DNA of 64,000 nucleotides from positions 186,001-250,000 of the forward strand of contig NZ_BCNB01000001.1 in assembly GCF_001485575.1 (NCBI RefSeq), written 5' to 3'. Below the pieces are notes generated by a model. The model did no database searches, had not been told where the DNA came from, and saw only the letters and a list, made by a program, of their open reading frames with translations. Made by a program: the position numbers and the translations under genes. Shown here in pieces: positions 18,932 to 27,977 of the stretch (positions are counted from its first letter, which is position 1; each line of letters begins with the position of its first letter). This DNA comes from Haloarcula sp. CBA1127. GTDB taxonomy: Archaea; Halobacteriota; Halobacteria; Halobacteriales; Haloarculaceae.

Positions 18932-20097
18932 GGTGCCTCCGCCGTCGTGAGCACGTGACCAACGGTAACCGCATCCCCAACGCCCCCTTCGTTGAGCAAC
19001 AGGGCCGTCTCAGCACCCTCGACGGCCCGGTCGCCCGCAACGCCCGTGAGCTGTTCGTAGGCTTCAAGCGCCTGCAGGAGCCCGGTTGCACCGATAGGGT
19101 GACCGCGGGCCTTCAGTCCCCCACTCGGGCTCAACTGCACGTCCGTCCAGCCGTCAGCTCGCTCCGCTGGTGACAGGTAGCTCTGATAGCCCGTTCCTGC
19201 GGGAGCGAAGCCGGCGGCCTCCGCGAGCAACGCCTCGCAAACGGTGAAAGCGTCGTGGACCTCCGCGATGTCGACGGCCGCGGCGTCGATGCCTGCTTCC
19301 TCGTAAGCCGTCTCGGTAGCAACGCGAGCGCCCGCGATGTCGGTCATATCCCGCTCAGCGACCGCGATGTTGTTCGCAGAAGCCCCAGTGCCCGCGACGC
19401 GCACCTGTGGTTGGTCAAGCTCGGCCGCCATCTCGGCGGTCGTCACGAGGACGGCGGCGGCACCGTCTCCGACCGGCGCACAGTCGTAGAGCTTCAGCGG
19501 CGGGGCAACGGGGTCCGATTCCAGCACGGTCGCCACGTCGATCTCCTTCGGAAACTGCGCCCGGGGGTTGCGAGCGGCGTTGGCGTGGTTCTTCACTGCA
19601 ATCTCGGCAAGGTCCCGTTCTGTGGCGTCGGTCTCGTGGAGGTAGCGCTGACCGAGCAGTGCGTACTGGCTGGGTGCGGTGATGCCGGACCGCTGCTCGA
19701 TGGCGCGGTCGAACGCCGCCGAGAGCGCGTCCGTCGCGCCGCTGGTGCCCGCGGACGTCATCTTCTCGACGCCGCACGCGAGCACTGCCTCGTGTTCGCC
19801 GTTGCGGACGTCCTTGACTGCGTGCCGCAGCGCGAGCGCGCCCGCGGCGGCACACCCCTCGACTCGCTCTGCGGGGACGTGGCGGAGGCCGGCCCACTCG
19901 GCCAGCAGCGTCCCCTGCATAATCTGGTGTTCGTAGGTCTCCGACTGGTTGCCGACGTACACCGCTTCGACGATGTCGGCAGGGTCGGGCAGGTCGTCGA
20001 ACGCCTCCGCAAGCGCGACCGAAAACAGGTCACGGCCCGGGAGGTCTGTTCGGCCGAGTGGTGAGGCACCGACCGATGCGATAACTGGCTCTGGCAT
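18928..20097 (-). CDS. Thiolase-family protein (SCP-x/archaeal type)
   Basis: This 389-residue thiolase-fold protein keeps the nucleophilic cysteine in VEGCAAAGALAL (Cys82) and the histidine in GLKARGHPIGATG. The C-terminal block where bacterial thiolases have C-x-G-G reads LLLNEGGVGD. That replacement is typical of SCP-x-like and archaeal thiolases, so it does not argue against activity. The likely reaction is acyl-CoA C-acetyl transfer or cleavage in the cytoplasm. The partner DUF35 gene overlaps downstream. No other fatty-acid gene is adjacent, so pathway assignment is open (acetoacetyl-CoA formation, beta-oxidation or side-chain thiolysis). Confidence 0.87.
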   Translation of the reverse strand: MPEPVIASVGASPLGRTDLPGRDLFSVALAEAFDDLPDPADIVEAVYVGNQSETYEHQIMQGTLLAEWAGLRHVPAERVEGCAAAGALALRHAVKDVRNGEHEAVLACGVEKMTSAGTSGATDALSAAFDRAIEQRSGITAPSQYALLGQRYLHETDATERDLAEIAVKNHANAARNPRAQFPKEIDVATVLESDPVAPPLKLYDCAPVGDGAAAVLVTTAEMAAELDQPQVRVAGTGASANNIAVAERDMTDIAGARVATETAYEEAGIDAAAVDIAEVHDAFTVCEALLAEAAGFAPAGTGYQSYLSPAERADGWTDVQLSPSGGLKARGHPIGATGLLQALEAYEQLTGVAGDRAVEGAETALLLNEGGVGDAVTVGHVLTTAEAP

Positions 20098-20467
20098 CTG
20101 TACCTCCCATATCTCTGCGGGCCTAGTTAGTCATTCCTATTTTCTCGATAGTTGAAATATTGGACCGTCGAACCCCGTACATAGCATCGCAGGTGCCACC
20201 GTGATCGCCCGTTGTGATCTAATCCACTCCCGAATCGGCCACCGGATCGGCTATCGTGTCGCGGTGTCTGGTGTCCGTGAAGTTGAGACTACAGCGGGTT
20301 TCGCGGAGCTGTGATGCGTGGTTTCGGCCGCTCCAGTGAACGGAAACTGACTCAGATTGCTCTCCAAACGCCCAATCATGTTGAACCACCAACTATACAC
20401 GCGAATTTTGACGACTTCCGGCAGCGTAGCCACTCAAAGTCGCTCAATTACGGGGAGAAGACCCTCT
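20098..20467. other. Intergenic stretch without recognisable gene
   Basis: This holds the promoter region of the thiolase gene next to 20097 and then about 300 bases in which I see no convincing gene on either strand. Short open frames here lack the acidic composition of the neighbours. Confidence 0.4.
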
Positions 20468-20786
20468 CTACCCGATTCCAGTTTCCTTCTTCAACAGCGT
20501 TAGCGTATTGTCCGCTGTCACAATTGGTGGGTGTTCATACTCACCGGTCAACTCTACCTGCACGAGCAGATCAACCGCTCGCCAAAACGATGCGGCCGAT
20601 GTGGTCCGTAATCGATCCCGTATTGTTGAGGATGGTTTGATCGTCTGTGTCTGAGTTGTCCGCTTCGTCGTCCTCTGACAGGAAGTTCCGTTCTGGTTCG
20701 CGCGGAACAGCAACACCTGCGTTCTGGGCTTTAATCAGAATTATCCGCGCAGCTGCCTCAATCGTCTCACGAAGCTCTGGATTCGT
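20468..20786 (-). pseudogene. Frameshifted remnant of a small acidic gene
   Basis: On the minus strand, one frame from 20786 reads NPELRETIEAAARIILIKAQ, continues through an acidic stretch (SEDDEADNSDTDDQ) to DHIGRIVLASG and a stop at 20571. A second frame takes over at nearly the same place with FWRAVDLLVQVELTGEYE and ends at 20468 with TLLKKETGIG. Both halves have the composition of a haloarchaeal protein, and joining them needs a single-base shift near 20580-20600. No ATG precedes the first half; an in-frame stop lies just upstream at 20787. I read this as a decayed gene of about 100 codons of unknown function. Confidence 0.35.
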
Positions 20787-20862
20787 CTAACTGGTGATAG
20801 AGAAAACACATACAGCTCTCAATATCGCTAAGCAATATGAGTGGACAGTAGTCAGTACAGGG

Positions 20863-21402
20863 TTAGCAGATACTACTGTAGAGGGGGCCATCGAACGTCC
20901 CATCGGAGCTGACCGGCACGTGAATATCACCATAACACGCATCGTTGGAAAACGTGTCACGTGCCGTCACATTTCGGGCTGTGACGATTACCTCGAAGGA
21001 CTCGATGCCATCGGTGTCAGCGCTACTGATATTGTATGCGGTCCGGCGTGACTCAGGTGACAGAGTGTAGCTCTCGTTGTGGACAGTCTCGTCCGTTGCA
21101 AGCCGGATGATACGGAGCTGTACGTCGACGCTCTGGTTCCAGTCATTTATCAGTCGCACCTCTTTGTTCTCAGCTGCGACCACACCGGTGGCAGTACCGG
21201 GAGATTGGGAAGTGGACGCTGGTGTTGAGGTGGCAGTACCGGGAGATCGGGAAGTGGGCGTTGGTGTTGAGATGTCAGTACCGCCAGATTGGGAAGTGGA
21301 CGCCGGTGTTGAGATGTCAGTACCGGCTTCCGGGGCAATACAGCCGGCCAAGAGTATCATGGCTACCAGTCCCATGACTTGCCAGTTTATTGGAGGGCGC
21401 AT
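20863..21402 (-). CDS. Predicted lipoprotein with tandem repeats
   Basis: This 179-residue exported protein has an N-terminal hydrophobic segment ending in a lipobox (MILLAGC, Cys21), so it should be lipid-anchored on the cell surface. A low-complexity linker follows with three near-perfect 14-residue repeats of the form TDISTPxxTSxSxG (DNA 21194-21319). A C-terminal domain after about residue 75 (EVRLINDWNQSVDVQLRIIR) looks beta-rich, with two cysteines near the end. The function is unknown; the layout suggests a small surface-displayed domain on a Thr/Ser-rich stalk, possibly glycosylated. No neighbour is clearly linked to it. Confidence 0.75.
   Translation of the reverse strand: MRPPINWQVMGLVAMILLAGCIAPEAGTDISTPASTSQSGGTDISTPTPTSRSPGTATSTPASTSQSPGTATGVVAAENKEVRLINDWNQSVDVQLRIIRLATDETVHNESYTLSPESRRTAYNISSADTDGIESFEVIVTARNVTARDTFSNDACYGDIHVPVSSDGTFDGPLYSSIC
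21194..21319. repeat. Three 42-base tandem repeats inside lipoprotein gene
   Basis: Units begin at 21194, 21236 and 21278 with GTACCGGGAGATTGGGAAGT or close variants. The period is 42 bases, so copy-number change would keep the frame and alter the stalk length by 14 residues per unit. Confidence 0.85.
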
Positions 21403-21910
21403 CGTCTACGATTGGCCAAGCAACACATGAAAGCTTTGGGCACGCCTTGCGGCCACTCTCTCGTTGTAGAAACATTCTGTCGATGAAATAGTCGCCCTCA
21501 CGCAAACGGATGAAAACACCGTGACAGTCGCAGAGGAACTCGGCTTCTCGGCCGGAAAAGCTACCACACGGTACAGATGACGCCGCCGCTCTAGCGGAGG
21601 TCAGGCCGACTTTGACCTCGCACTAAACAGCTGATTCAGCAGGAGAGAGCCGGAAGCAACGACGGCAATGTAATAGTGCCTCAGAGTCTTGCACGTCGAT
21701 TGTGACAGAAATTGAATAGAACAACGGTTTGTTCGATACAGAGCGCGTATCCGTCAAGCCAATCTGATTGACTCAGGTGCAGACTCTGTGCAAGATCTGC
21801 AAACCTACTGAGTAGCTGATCCGGTCAACATCTCGCTGAACGAAATTGCGGGAAAATTAGCCTGTATGCATTGAGAGCGCCAGTCTCAACTACTGGGTGT
21901 CCAGACTGCT
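21403..21910. other. Intergenic stretch with decayed sequence
   Basis: Apart from the HTH fragment described separately, I see no intact gene. CAGAGTCTTGCAC near 21684 and a diverged inverted counterpart (GTGCAAGATCTG near 21789) could be remnants of a small mobile element's ends, but the match is short and no transposase residue is recognisable. Confidence 0.35.
21467..21580 (+). pseudogene. Fragment resembling a winged-HTH regulator
   Basis: An open stretch between stop codons reads DEIVALTQTDENTVTVAEEL followed by GFSAGKATTRYR and a stop. The VTVAEELGFSAGKATTRYR part looks like helix-turn-helix helices 2 and 3 of an archaeal regulator. There is no proper start and the frame ends early, so this is at best a remnant. 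Confidence 0.3.
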
Positions 21911-23029
21911 TCAGTCGTCGGCCGAGGCACCGCCTGTCTGCAGTTCATGCTCCGAGAGTTCTGCGGACGGAGCGAGGAACTCAGCAGGGTCGAATGCAGT
22001 CAGTTCCTCACCCTCCGAGACTTTGTCAGGCCAGTCCGGATTGGCGAGTGCGCTCGTCGCCAGCGTTACGAGGTCGGCACCGGCATCGACCTTCTCGCGT
22101 GCTGCGTCAGGCGTTCCAAGCCCGCCGTTGTCGATGATGACTGTCTCATCGGCGGCGTACTCAGTTGCGGCACCGGCCAGGGTCGGTCCGTCGTCACCAA
22201 ACGCTGGCGTGGTCGCATCGGGTTCAGTAACGTGGATGTAGTCGGCACCAGCCGCCGACAGTTCATCGAAAAACACCGCTGCGGCGTCCTCGCCTTCGGG
22301 CCACCGGTGTGTCTCGTCAAGGGCGGTCGACTGTGAGACACGGATGCCAACGACGAAATCGGCAGGTGTCGCCTCGTCAATCGCGGCGACAACCTCACGC
22401 GGATAGCGCACCCGGTTTGCGGGCTTACCGCCGTACTCGTCGTCACGTTGATTGAACTCTGCCGAGAGGAATTCGTGAAGCAGGTACCCATTTGCACCGT
22501 GGATTTCGACACCATCGAACCCCGCTTCGATGGCGTTCTGTGCCGAGGTAACGAACGAGTCACGGATATCGGCTAGCTCATCGACCGTGGCTGCTTTGGG
22601 CGTAGGAAATTCACCGCTCCCGCCGTAGGCTTCGGCCTTTTGTCCCTCCGGTTGCACCGCCGACGGGGCAATCGTCTGTTCCCCGTCGATATGTGGATTC
22701 CCCTGACTCTGTGCCCCGGCGTGCATCAACTGGGCGAAGATCGGGACACCAGCGTCGTGGACTGCCTCGGTAACCTGTTTCCAGGCCGCCGCTTGCGTGT
22801 CGGTCGCCAGCCCTGGCTGGTTCAGATACCCCTGGCTGTATGCGTTGTCTGGATACGTCCCCTCTGTAATAAGGAACGAGAACCCACCGTCAGCGAACCG
22901 CTGATAGTACTGTGCCATCTCCGCCGTCGCATGGCCGTCGTCGGTGGCGCTCACCCGTGTCATCGGCGCGAGGCCAACTCGGTTGTCTAACGACAACTCG
23001 TTGAGTGTAGTTCCGTCGAACAGTGTCAC
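21911..23029 (-). CDS. Old Yellow Enzyme-family NADH:flavin oxidoreductase
   Basis: This FMN-dependent ene-reductase-like enzyme has a TIM barrel. Diagnostic segments are NRVGLAPMTRVSA at the N-terminus, FAQLMHAGAQSQG, FDGVEIHGANGYLLHEFLS, NQRDDEYGG and a late DLVTLATSALANPDWP. It probably reduces activated C=C bonds with NAD(P)H; the physiological substrate is unknown. The longest open frame begins at 23203, but its first 58 residues do not look like coding sequence and cross two palindromes. The family N-terminus starts around VTLFDGTTLNEL, so I place the start at GTG 23029; a start further upstream remains possible. The neighbours are a lipoprotein and a divergent sugar-phosphate transporter. 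Confidence 0.85.
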   Translation of the reverse strand: MTLFDGTTLNELSLDNRVGLAPMTRVSATDDGHATAEMAQYYQRFADGGFSFLITEGTYPDNAYSQGYLNQPGLATDTQAAAWKQVTEAVHDAGVPIFAQLMHAGAQSQGNPHIDGEQTIAPSAVQPEGQKAEAYGGSGEFPTPKAATVDELADIRDSFVTSAQNAIEAGFDGVEIHGANGYLLHEFLSAEFNQRDDEYGGKPANRVRYPREVVAAIDEATPADFVVGIRVSQSTALDETHRWPEGEDAAAVFFDELSAAGADYIHVTEPDATTPAFGDDGPTLAGAATEYAADETVIIDNGGLGTPDAAREKVDAGADLVTLATSALANPDWPDKVSEGEELTAFDPAEFLAPSAELSEHELQTGGASADD

Positions 23030-23061
23030 ACCATTCGGTAAGCGGATAAGACAATTAACGG

Positions 23062-23085
23062 CTGGTTCAGCATACGCCGAACCAG
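23062..23085. promoter_or_regulatory. Inverted repeat upstream of the flavin oxidoreductase
   Basis: CTGGTTC (23062-23068) and GAACCAG (23079-23085) form 7-base perfect arms about one helical turn plus apart. They lie between the AT-rich TATA-like stretch at 23101-23116 and the proposed start, so they could be a repressor site. Confidence 0.4.
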
Positions 23086-23119
23086 TCCTCTTTGAGTGAA
23101 AAGATAATAAATTTGCAAT

Positions 23120-23137
23120 TTCGAAGCACGCTTCGAA
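23120..23137. promoter_or_regulatory. Palindrome upstream of the flavin oxidoreductase
   Basis: TTCGAAGCACGCTTCGAA has perfect 8-base arms and a 2-base centre. It lies directly upstream of the AT-rich AATTTATTATCTTTT stretch on the minus strand, the expected place for an activator or operator of the oxidoreductase promoter. Confidence 0.45.
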
Positions 23138-23304
23138 TGTGGTCACTCTGGCGTGACTGGGAGAGTCACCAAACGCACGGAGTACCGGAAGCCAGCCGCT
23201 CACTTGCTACGTCTATCGTTCAGTTATGACGCCCATATACGCGTACTGTCTGCTATAGAGAGAAATTATAATCATTCATCTTTCATGCCTTGGTCGCACA
23301 GGAT

Positions 23305-24666
23305 ATGGTTCACAGTGGTGGCGGGTACGACCATGTATCGCGGCGGTCGGTTCTGAAAGCATCGGGGACTGCACTCACGGTTGGGACCGTGGGGTTGGCC
23401 GGGTGTAGCAGTAGTAGCGGTGCCAGTGTCCGGCCAGTCAACGAAGACAGTCTCACTATCTGGCATGCTATGGGTGGGACCAACGGTGAGACGCTGCAGG
23501 GGTTAGTCGACCAGTTCCAGTCCGAGACAGATATCAACGCCAACCTCGTTTTTCAGGACTCTTACGAGGGAGTGCTGACGAACACACTGAGCGCACTCGA
23601 CTCCGGCGAGGTCCCTGATGTCTTCCAGATCGACAGTCTGTTCGCCCAGCAAGTCCTCGATACGGACGCAGTCGAGCCCGTCGAGAACTTGCTCTCCGAC
23701 GACTACCCGGTCGATGACTTTCTATCAAACGTGACCTCGTTTTTCACCATCGATGATACGCTCACATCGATGCCGTTCAACAACTCCAACGCGATTCTCT
23801 ATTACAACCGGTCGGCGTTTGAGGAAGCCGGGCTCGACCCGGACAGCCCGCCGACAACGCTTGAGGAAGTGCGTAGTTACTCACAGACGCTTGTCGACGA
23901 AGGGGTCACCGAAGCTGGGCTCACCTGGCCGAACCACGTCTGGTTCGTCGAGCACTTCTACTCTGTCGACGGACAGACGCTACTCGACGCCGAGAACGGC
24001 CATGCCGGCCAGCCGACGACGATGCACACGGACAACAGCACGGCTCGGTCGCTGTATGAGTGGTGGCACGAGATGGCTGATAACGGCCTGTTCAGCAACC
24101 CCGGAATCGAGGCCTGGGGGGAAGCAACGTCCACATTCCTTACCGGGAAAGCCGCTATGTTGATGACCTCGACGGCATCGGTCACTGGTATCCGCTCCGG
24201 CGCAGAGGAAAACGGATTCGAGGTCGACAACGCATTTTACCCGACGATTGACGGCGATCGAACCGGGCCGGTTATCGGTGGTGCTTCGTGGTTCGTTCCC
24301 TCCGGACTGCCACAGGAGCGCCAGGACGACATCGGCAGCTTCCTCGAATTCATGGGACGACCGGAATCACAGATCACCTGGCACAAGGGGACTGGCTACT
24401 ACCCGATTCGACAGAGCGCTGTCGAGCAGCTCGAAAACGACGGCTGGTTTGCGGAGAACCCGATGTACCGAACCGCGTTCGACCAGTTGACACAGGCCGA
24501 GAGCACGCCGGCGACGAAACGGATGCTCATCGGTCCAGCTCGACAGGTCCAGACAACAATTCAGGATATGTCAGTCGAGCTGTTCAGTGGCGATGTCGGC
24601 GTCGACGAGGGACTCTCCGAGCTGAAATCGGCCGTCGAAGACGAACTGGACCGATACTACAGCTAA
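23305..24666 (+). CDS. ugpB: ABC transporter substrate-binding lipoprotein (glycerol-phosphate type)
   Basis: This extracellular solute-binding protein of 453 residues feeds a carbohydrate-type ABC importer. It carries a twin-arginine signal (SRRSVLKASG) followed by a lipobox in VGLAGC, so it is exported folded and lipid-anchored. The mature part has the family-1 solute-binding fold, with DSLTIWHAMGGTNGETLQGL at the start. GPVIGGASWFVPSG and GYYPIRQSAVE match UgpB-type proteins, which bind sn-glycerol-3-phosphate or its diesters. A longer frame begins at a TTG codon; ATG 23305, about 36 bases after the AATTATAA box at 23265-23272, is the better start. The stop shares one base with the permease start (TAATG). 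The nearby glycerophosphodiesterase supports the proposed substrate. Confidence 0.87.
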   Translation: MVHSGGGYDHVSRRSVLKASGTALTVGTVGLAGCSSSSGASVRPVNEDSLTIWHAMGGTNGETLQGLVDQFQSETDINANLVFQDSYEGVLTNTLSALDSGEVPDVFQIDSLFAQQVLDTDAVEPVENLLSDDYPVDDFLSNVTSFFTIDDTLTSMPFNNSNAILYYNRSAFEEAGLDPDSPPTTLEEVRSYSQTLVDEGVTEAGLTWPNHVWFVEHFYSVDGQTLLDAENGHAGQPTTMHTDNSTARSLYEWWHEMADNGLFSNPGIEAWGEATSTFLTGKAAMLMTSTASVTGIRSGAEENGFEVDNAFYPTIDGDRTGPVIGGASWFVPSGLPQERQDDIGSFLEFMGRPESQITWHKGTGYYPIRQSAVEQLENDGWFAENPMYRTAFDQLTQAESTPATKRMLIGPARQVQTTIQDMSVELFSGDVGVDEGLSELKSAVEDELDRYYS

Positions 24667-25550
24667 TGTCCACACGCGAAGTCTTTACGGACCGCCTGCA
24701 GGCCGGCGTGTTGCTGTTACCGACGATGGTCGTATCGCTGGTGTTCCTCTACTACCCGACGGTCCGTGCAGTTGGACTCAGTTTGTACCGGGCCTCGCTT
24801 GCCCGAGGTGACGTGTTCGTCGGGCTCGAGAACTACAGACGGTTAGCCAGCTCCTCGGAGTATCTCCGGAGCGTCCTGATTTCGGTGCTGTTCGCTGTGT
24901 GTGTCGTCGTCGGCGTAATGGCCGTTGCCCTGTGTGTCTCCTTCCTTATCCACGAGATTGATGTCGGAAAGGGGCTGTATCTGGTGGCGGTTATTTGGCC
25001 GTACGCACTGCCGCCGGCCGTCGCCGGGCTCGTGTTCCTGTTTATTGCACACCCGAACATCGGTATCTTCACGAGCTACATCGAGGCCCTTGGCGTCAAT
25101 GTCAACTGGTTCAGCAACGGTCCGCAGGCGTTTGTTGTCGTACTGATTGCGGCAGTCTGGAAGCAGATCGGGTACAATGTTATCTTCATGACAGCCGCGC
25201 TCGGCAACGTCCCCGAGTCGCTGACTGAGACCGCCGAGCTCGACGGCGTCTCCCGAACGCAGCGACTGCTGCGCGTGTACGTCCCGATCATCTCGCCGAC
25301 GCTCGTGTTTCTGGTCATCATGAACACGATCTACGGCTTTTTCGGGACGTTCCCGATGGTCGATCTCATGACGAAAGGTGGGCCCGCCGGTGCGACAAAT
25401 ATCCTCATTTATGACCTCTACCGGACCGCCTTCCAGTTCTACGAGTTTGGATTCGCCTCGGCGAAGTCCGTTGTGCTGTTCATCGCTGTTGGGCTGTTGA
25501 TGTACGGTCAGTTCCGGCTGAGCGACAGATATGCCTACTACGGAGGATAA
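24666..25550 (+). CDS. ugpA: ABC transporter permease (UgpA-like)
   Basis: This inner-membrane permease of 294 residues has six predicted helices, starting with LQAGVLLLPTMVVSLVFLYYP. The cytoplasmic EAA loop that contacts the ATPase is at TAELDGVSRTQRLLRVYVPIISP. The family and position match UgpA/MalF-type subunits. An open frame in the same phase extends upstream to 24288 but overlaps the binding-protein gene on the same strand; the true start is ATG 24666, which overlaps the TAA of ugpB. It pairs with the second permease directly downstream. Confidence 0.88.
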   Translation: MSTREVFTDRLQAGVLLLPTMVVSLVFLYYPTVRAVGLSLYRASLARGDVFVGLENYRRLASSSEYLRSVLISVLFAVCVVVGVMAVALCVSFLIHEIDVGKGLYLVAVIWPYALPPAVAGLVFLFIAHPNIGIFTSYIEALGVNVNWFSNGPQAFVVVLIAAVWKQIGYNVIFMTAALGNVPESLTETAELDGVSRTQRLLRVYVPIISPTLVFLVIMNTIYGFFGTFPMVDLMTKGGPAGATNILIYDLYRTAFQFYEFGFASAKSVVLFIAVGLLMYGQFRLSDRYAYYGG

Positions 25551-25551
25551 G

Positions 25552-26454
25552 ATGCTCGGCTCACTCCTTACTGCGTTGACCGCCGCTGCTGAGCGCTCCC
25601 GGTCTGCGGGACGAACTACCAGTGAACGCCTCCAGCGATTCGAGACGGAGCAGCTCACGCTGCACATGCTCGCAGCGACCGTCGTGTTCCTGATCGTACT
25701 GCCAGTGTTGATCGCGGCGCTCGTCTCCACGAAGCGGGCGGGTATCGTTACGTCTATCGGCGATCTGGCACCCGGCGGCCACGCGCTGTCGAACTACCGG
25801 CGTGCGCTCATCGGCCTCGAATTCTGGCGATTTATGCTCAATTCGTTCCTGATGTCTGTTGCCGTCGTCGTCGGGAAACTGATCGTGTCGCTGCTGGCCG
25901 CGCTGGTGATCGTCTACTACAGATTCCCGTACAAGAACGCCGTGTTCCTGTTTATCCTCTTTACTCTCTTGCTCCCGGTCCCAGTCAGGTTTGTGCCGCT
26001 GTATCGCCTGACGACGGAGCTTGGCATGAGTAACACCTTCTTCGCGATCACGGTCCCGTATCTGGCCAGCGCGACAACCGTGTTCATTCTGCGCCAGCAC
26101 TTCTTATCGATTCCAGCCTCACTCGTTGAGACGGCGAAGGTTGACGGTGTCGGTCCATTGCGGTTCCTGTGGTCTGTCCTGATTCCGATGTCCCGTGCCG
26201 TTCTCGTGGGCGTGTCGGTGATCATGTTCGTCTACACGTGGAATCAGTACCTCTGGCCGCTGGTGATCATCAACGCTGAGAGCCTGCAGGTCGCACAGGT
26301 CGGGCTGAGTCTGCTTCGCGGCCAGGCCAGCACCGGTGAAGTGGCCTGGTCCATGGTGATGACCGGGTCGATGCTGACCCTGTTGCCACCGCTGGCGCTG
26401 CTAGTGCTGTTCCGACGACAGCTGCTGGAGACGTTCACGATTCAACAAAAATGA
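25552..26454 (+). CDS. ugpE: ABC transporter permease (UgpE-like)
   Basis: This is the second permease subunit, 300 residues with six helices, and the EAA loop at ETAKVDGVGPLRFLWSVLIPMSR. A cytoplasmic N-terminal extension of about 40 residues precedes the first helix (LHMLAATVVFLIVLPVLIAALV). An earlier ATG at 25531 is in frame but lies inside ugpA; GGAGG at 25542-25546 is ideally spaced for ATG 25552, just past the ugpA stop, so I choose the latter. The family resembles UgpE/MalG. Heterodimer formation with the upstream permease is expected. Confidence 0.88.
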   Translation: MLGSLLTALTAAAERSRSAGRTTSERLQRFETEQLTLHMLAATVVFLIVLPVLIAALVSTKRAGIVTSIGDLAPGGHALSNYRRALIGLEFWRFMLNSFLMSVAVVVGKLIVSLLAALVIVYYRFPYKNAVFLFILFTLLLPVPVRFVPLYRLTTELGMSNTFFAITVPYLASATTVFILRQHFLSIPASLVETAKVDGVGPLRFLWSVLIPMSRAVLVGVSVIMFVYTWNQYLWPLVIINAESLQVAQVGLSLLRGQASTGEVAWSMVMTGSMLTLLPPLALLVLFRRQLLETFTIQQK

Positions 26455-26463
26455 GAGGAAATT

Positions 26464-27603
26464 ATGACTGACGTAACCTTACAGGACGTACGAAAGGAAT
26501 TCGATGGTGTCGTCGCCGTGAAAAATATCGACCTCCAGATCCCGGACGGGGCGTTCGTGACGGTGGTCGGGCCGAGTGGTTGTGGCAAAAGCACCACGCT
26601 CCGGCTGATCGCCGGGCTGGAGCAGGCTACTGACGGCAATATCCGGATGGGCGATCAGGACGTCACCGGCGTCGAACCGAAAAACCGGGACGTCGCGATG
26701 GTGTTCCAGAACTACGCACTGTACCCGCACATGACCGCGCGCCGGAACATCACGTTCGGCATGAAGTCGGCCGGTGACTTCAGTGACGAGGAGATCGACC
26801 GTCAGGTGGCAGAAGCCGCATCGGTGCTCGACATCGACGACCTGCTCGACCGAACGCCCGGCGAGCTATCCGGCGGTGAACGACAGCGAGTCGCACTCGG
26901 TCGCGCATTAGTCCGGGACCCGGAGGTGTTCCTCATGGACGAACCGCTGTCGAACCTCGACGCCAAACTCCGGATCAAGATGCGGGCTGAACTGGCGAAA
27001 CTCCACAGCGAATTCGGCACTACCACAATCTACGTGACCCACGACCAGACAGAGGCGCTGACGCTCGGTGACCGGGTGGTGGTGATGAACGACGGCCGCA
27101 TCCAGCAGGTCGACAGCCCACAGCGGCTGTACGACTACCCCGAGACTCGGTTCGTCGCGGAGTTCATCGGCGACCCCGCGATGAACATGCTCTCCGTGGA
27201 TCTCTCCCGTGATGGGACTGGATACGAGGCCGTCGGGCCGACGTTTCGCATCCCGTTACCCGAGGGCGACGGTTTGGAAACAGCCGCCGGAGGTCAGGCG
27301 TTGCTAGGCGTTCGGCCGGAGAGCCTTTCGGTGGCTGATTCGGCCAACCGAAGCTCGTTCGACGCTGAAGTAACCGTCACCGAACCGCTCGGTGATAGCC
27401 TCCTGCTGGAGTGTCGGACCGGCGATCAGGAGTTCAAACTACACGCCGAACCCCGAACGGCCGTCGAGCCGGGCGACCGAGTTACGTTGACAGTTGAGAC
27501 CGAGCGGCTCCACCTGTTCGACCCACAGACGGGCGAGGCCATCTATCACGCAGCGGCGGCGCAACCACCCGAAGAAACTGGTCCCATCGATAGCACTCTC
27601 TAG
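26464..27603 (+). CDS. ugpC: ABC transporter ATP-binding protein (UgpC/MalK type)
   Basis: This 379-residue ATPase energises the importer. Walker A is GPSGCGKST at about 36-44, the Q-loop is MVFQNYALYPHMTARRN, the signature is LSGGERQRVALGRAL, Walker B is VFLMDEPLSNLD, and the H-loop is VTHDQTEAL. The C-terminal third is an OB-type regulatory (TOBE) domain found in MalK and UgpC proteins. It ends the four-gene operon and begins 9 bases after ugpE. The C-terminal domain is where such transporters can be regulated, but no specific partner is visible. Confidence 0.92.
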   Translation: MTDVTLQDVRKEFDGVVAVKNIDLQIPDGAFVTVVGPSGCGKSTTLRLIAGLEQATDGNIRMGDQDVTGVEPKNRDVAMVFQNYALYPHMTARRNITFGMKSAGDFSDEEIDRQVAEAASVLDIDDLLDRTPGELSGGERQRVALGRALVRDPEVFLMDEPLSNLDAKLRIKMRAELAKLHSEFGTTTIYVTHDQTEALTLGDRVVVMNDGRIQQVDSPQRLYDYPETRFVAEFIGDPAMNMLSVDLSRDGTGYEAVGPTFRIPLPEGDGLETAAGGQALLGVRPESLSVADSANRSSFDAEVTVTEPLGDSLLLECRTGDQEFKLHAEPRTAVEPGDRVTLTVETERLHLFDPQTGEAIYHAAAAQPPEETGPIDSTL

Positions 27604-27977
27604 ATTTTCTGACTGATTCTCTATCCTCCGACTGACGCGAGGGCACCGACATCTTCGGCTCGATCCGGTGCTGCGGCCGTCTCGAACGCGACGACTGGAA
27701 TCGACCACAAGGGATAGTGGCAGAACGCTGTCTCAGAGCCGCTGCTAGCGAGAACGCTGTGCAAGCTCATTTCCGTCCGATTCGCTTGTTAAATGTAGTC
27801 TAAACACAACAAAGCCGGAGATACATCCGGTATTTGTGCTATATATGAATATATACCTCCACTCTACAACCGTTTCTACCGCTGTATAACCAAAATAAAC
27901 TCAAGAAAACGCAACGGTATATACTGATATGTGCAATCAATAGTTATATATAGATTGTGTAGGTAATAGGCCACGGA
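27604..27977. other. Intergenic region with promoter of the diesterase gene
   Basis: The first 180 bases show nothing recognisable. From about 27780 the sequence becomes strongly AT-rich. A TTATATATAG box at 27944-27953 lies about 30 bases before the diesterase ATG and is the likely TATA element. Confidence 0.5.

Noticed and set aside
24288-24665. Upstream extension of the UgpA frame
   Set aside because: It overlaps the ugpB coding region on the same strand, and ATG 24666 overlaps the ugpB stop as expected for coupled genes.
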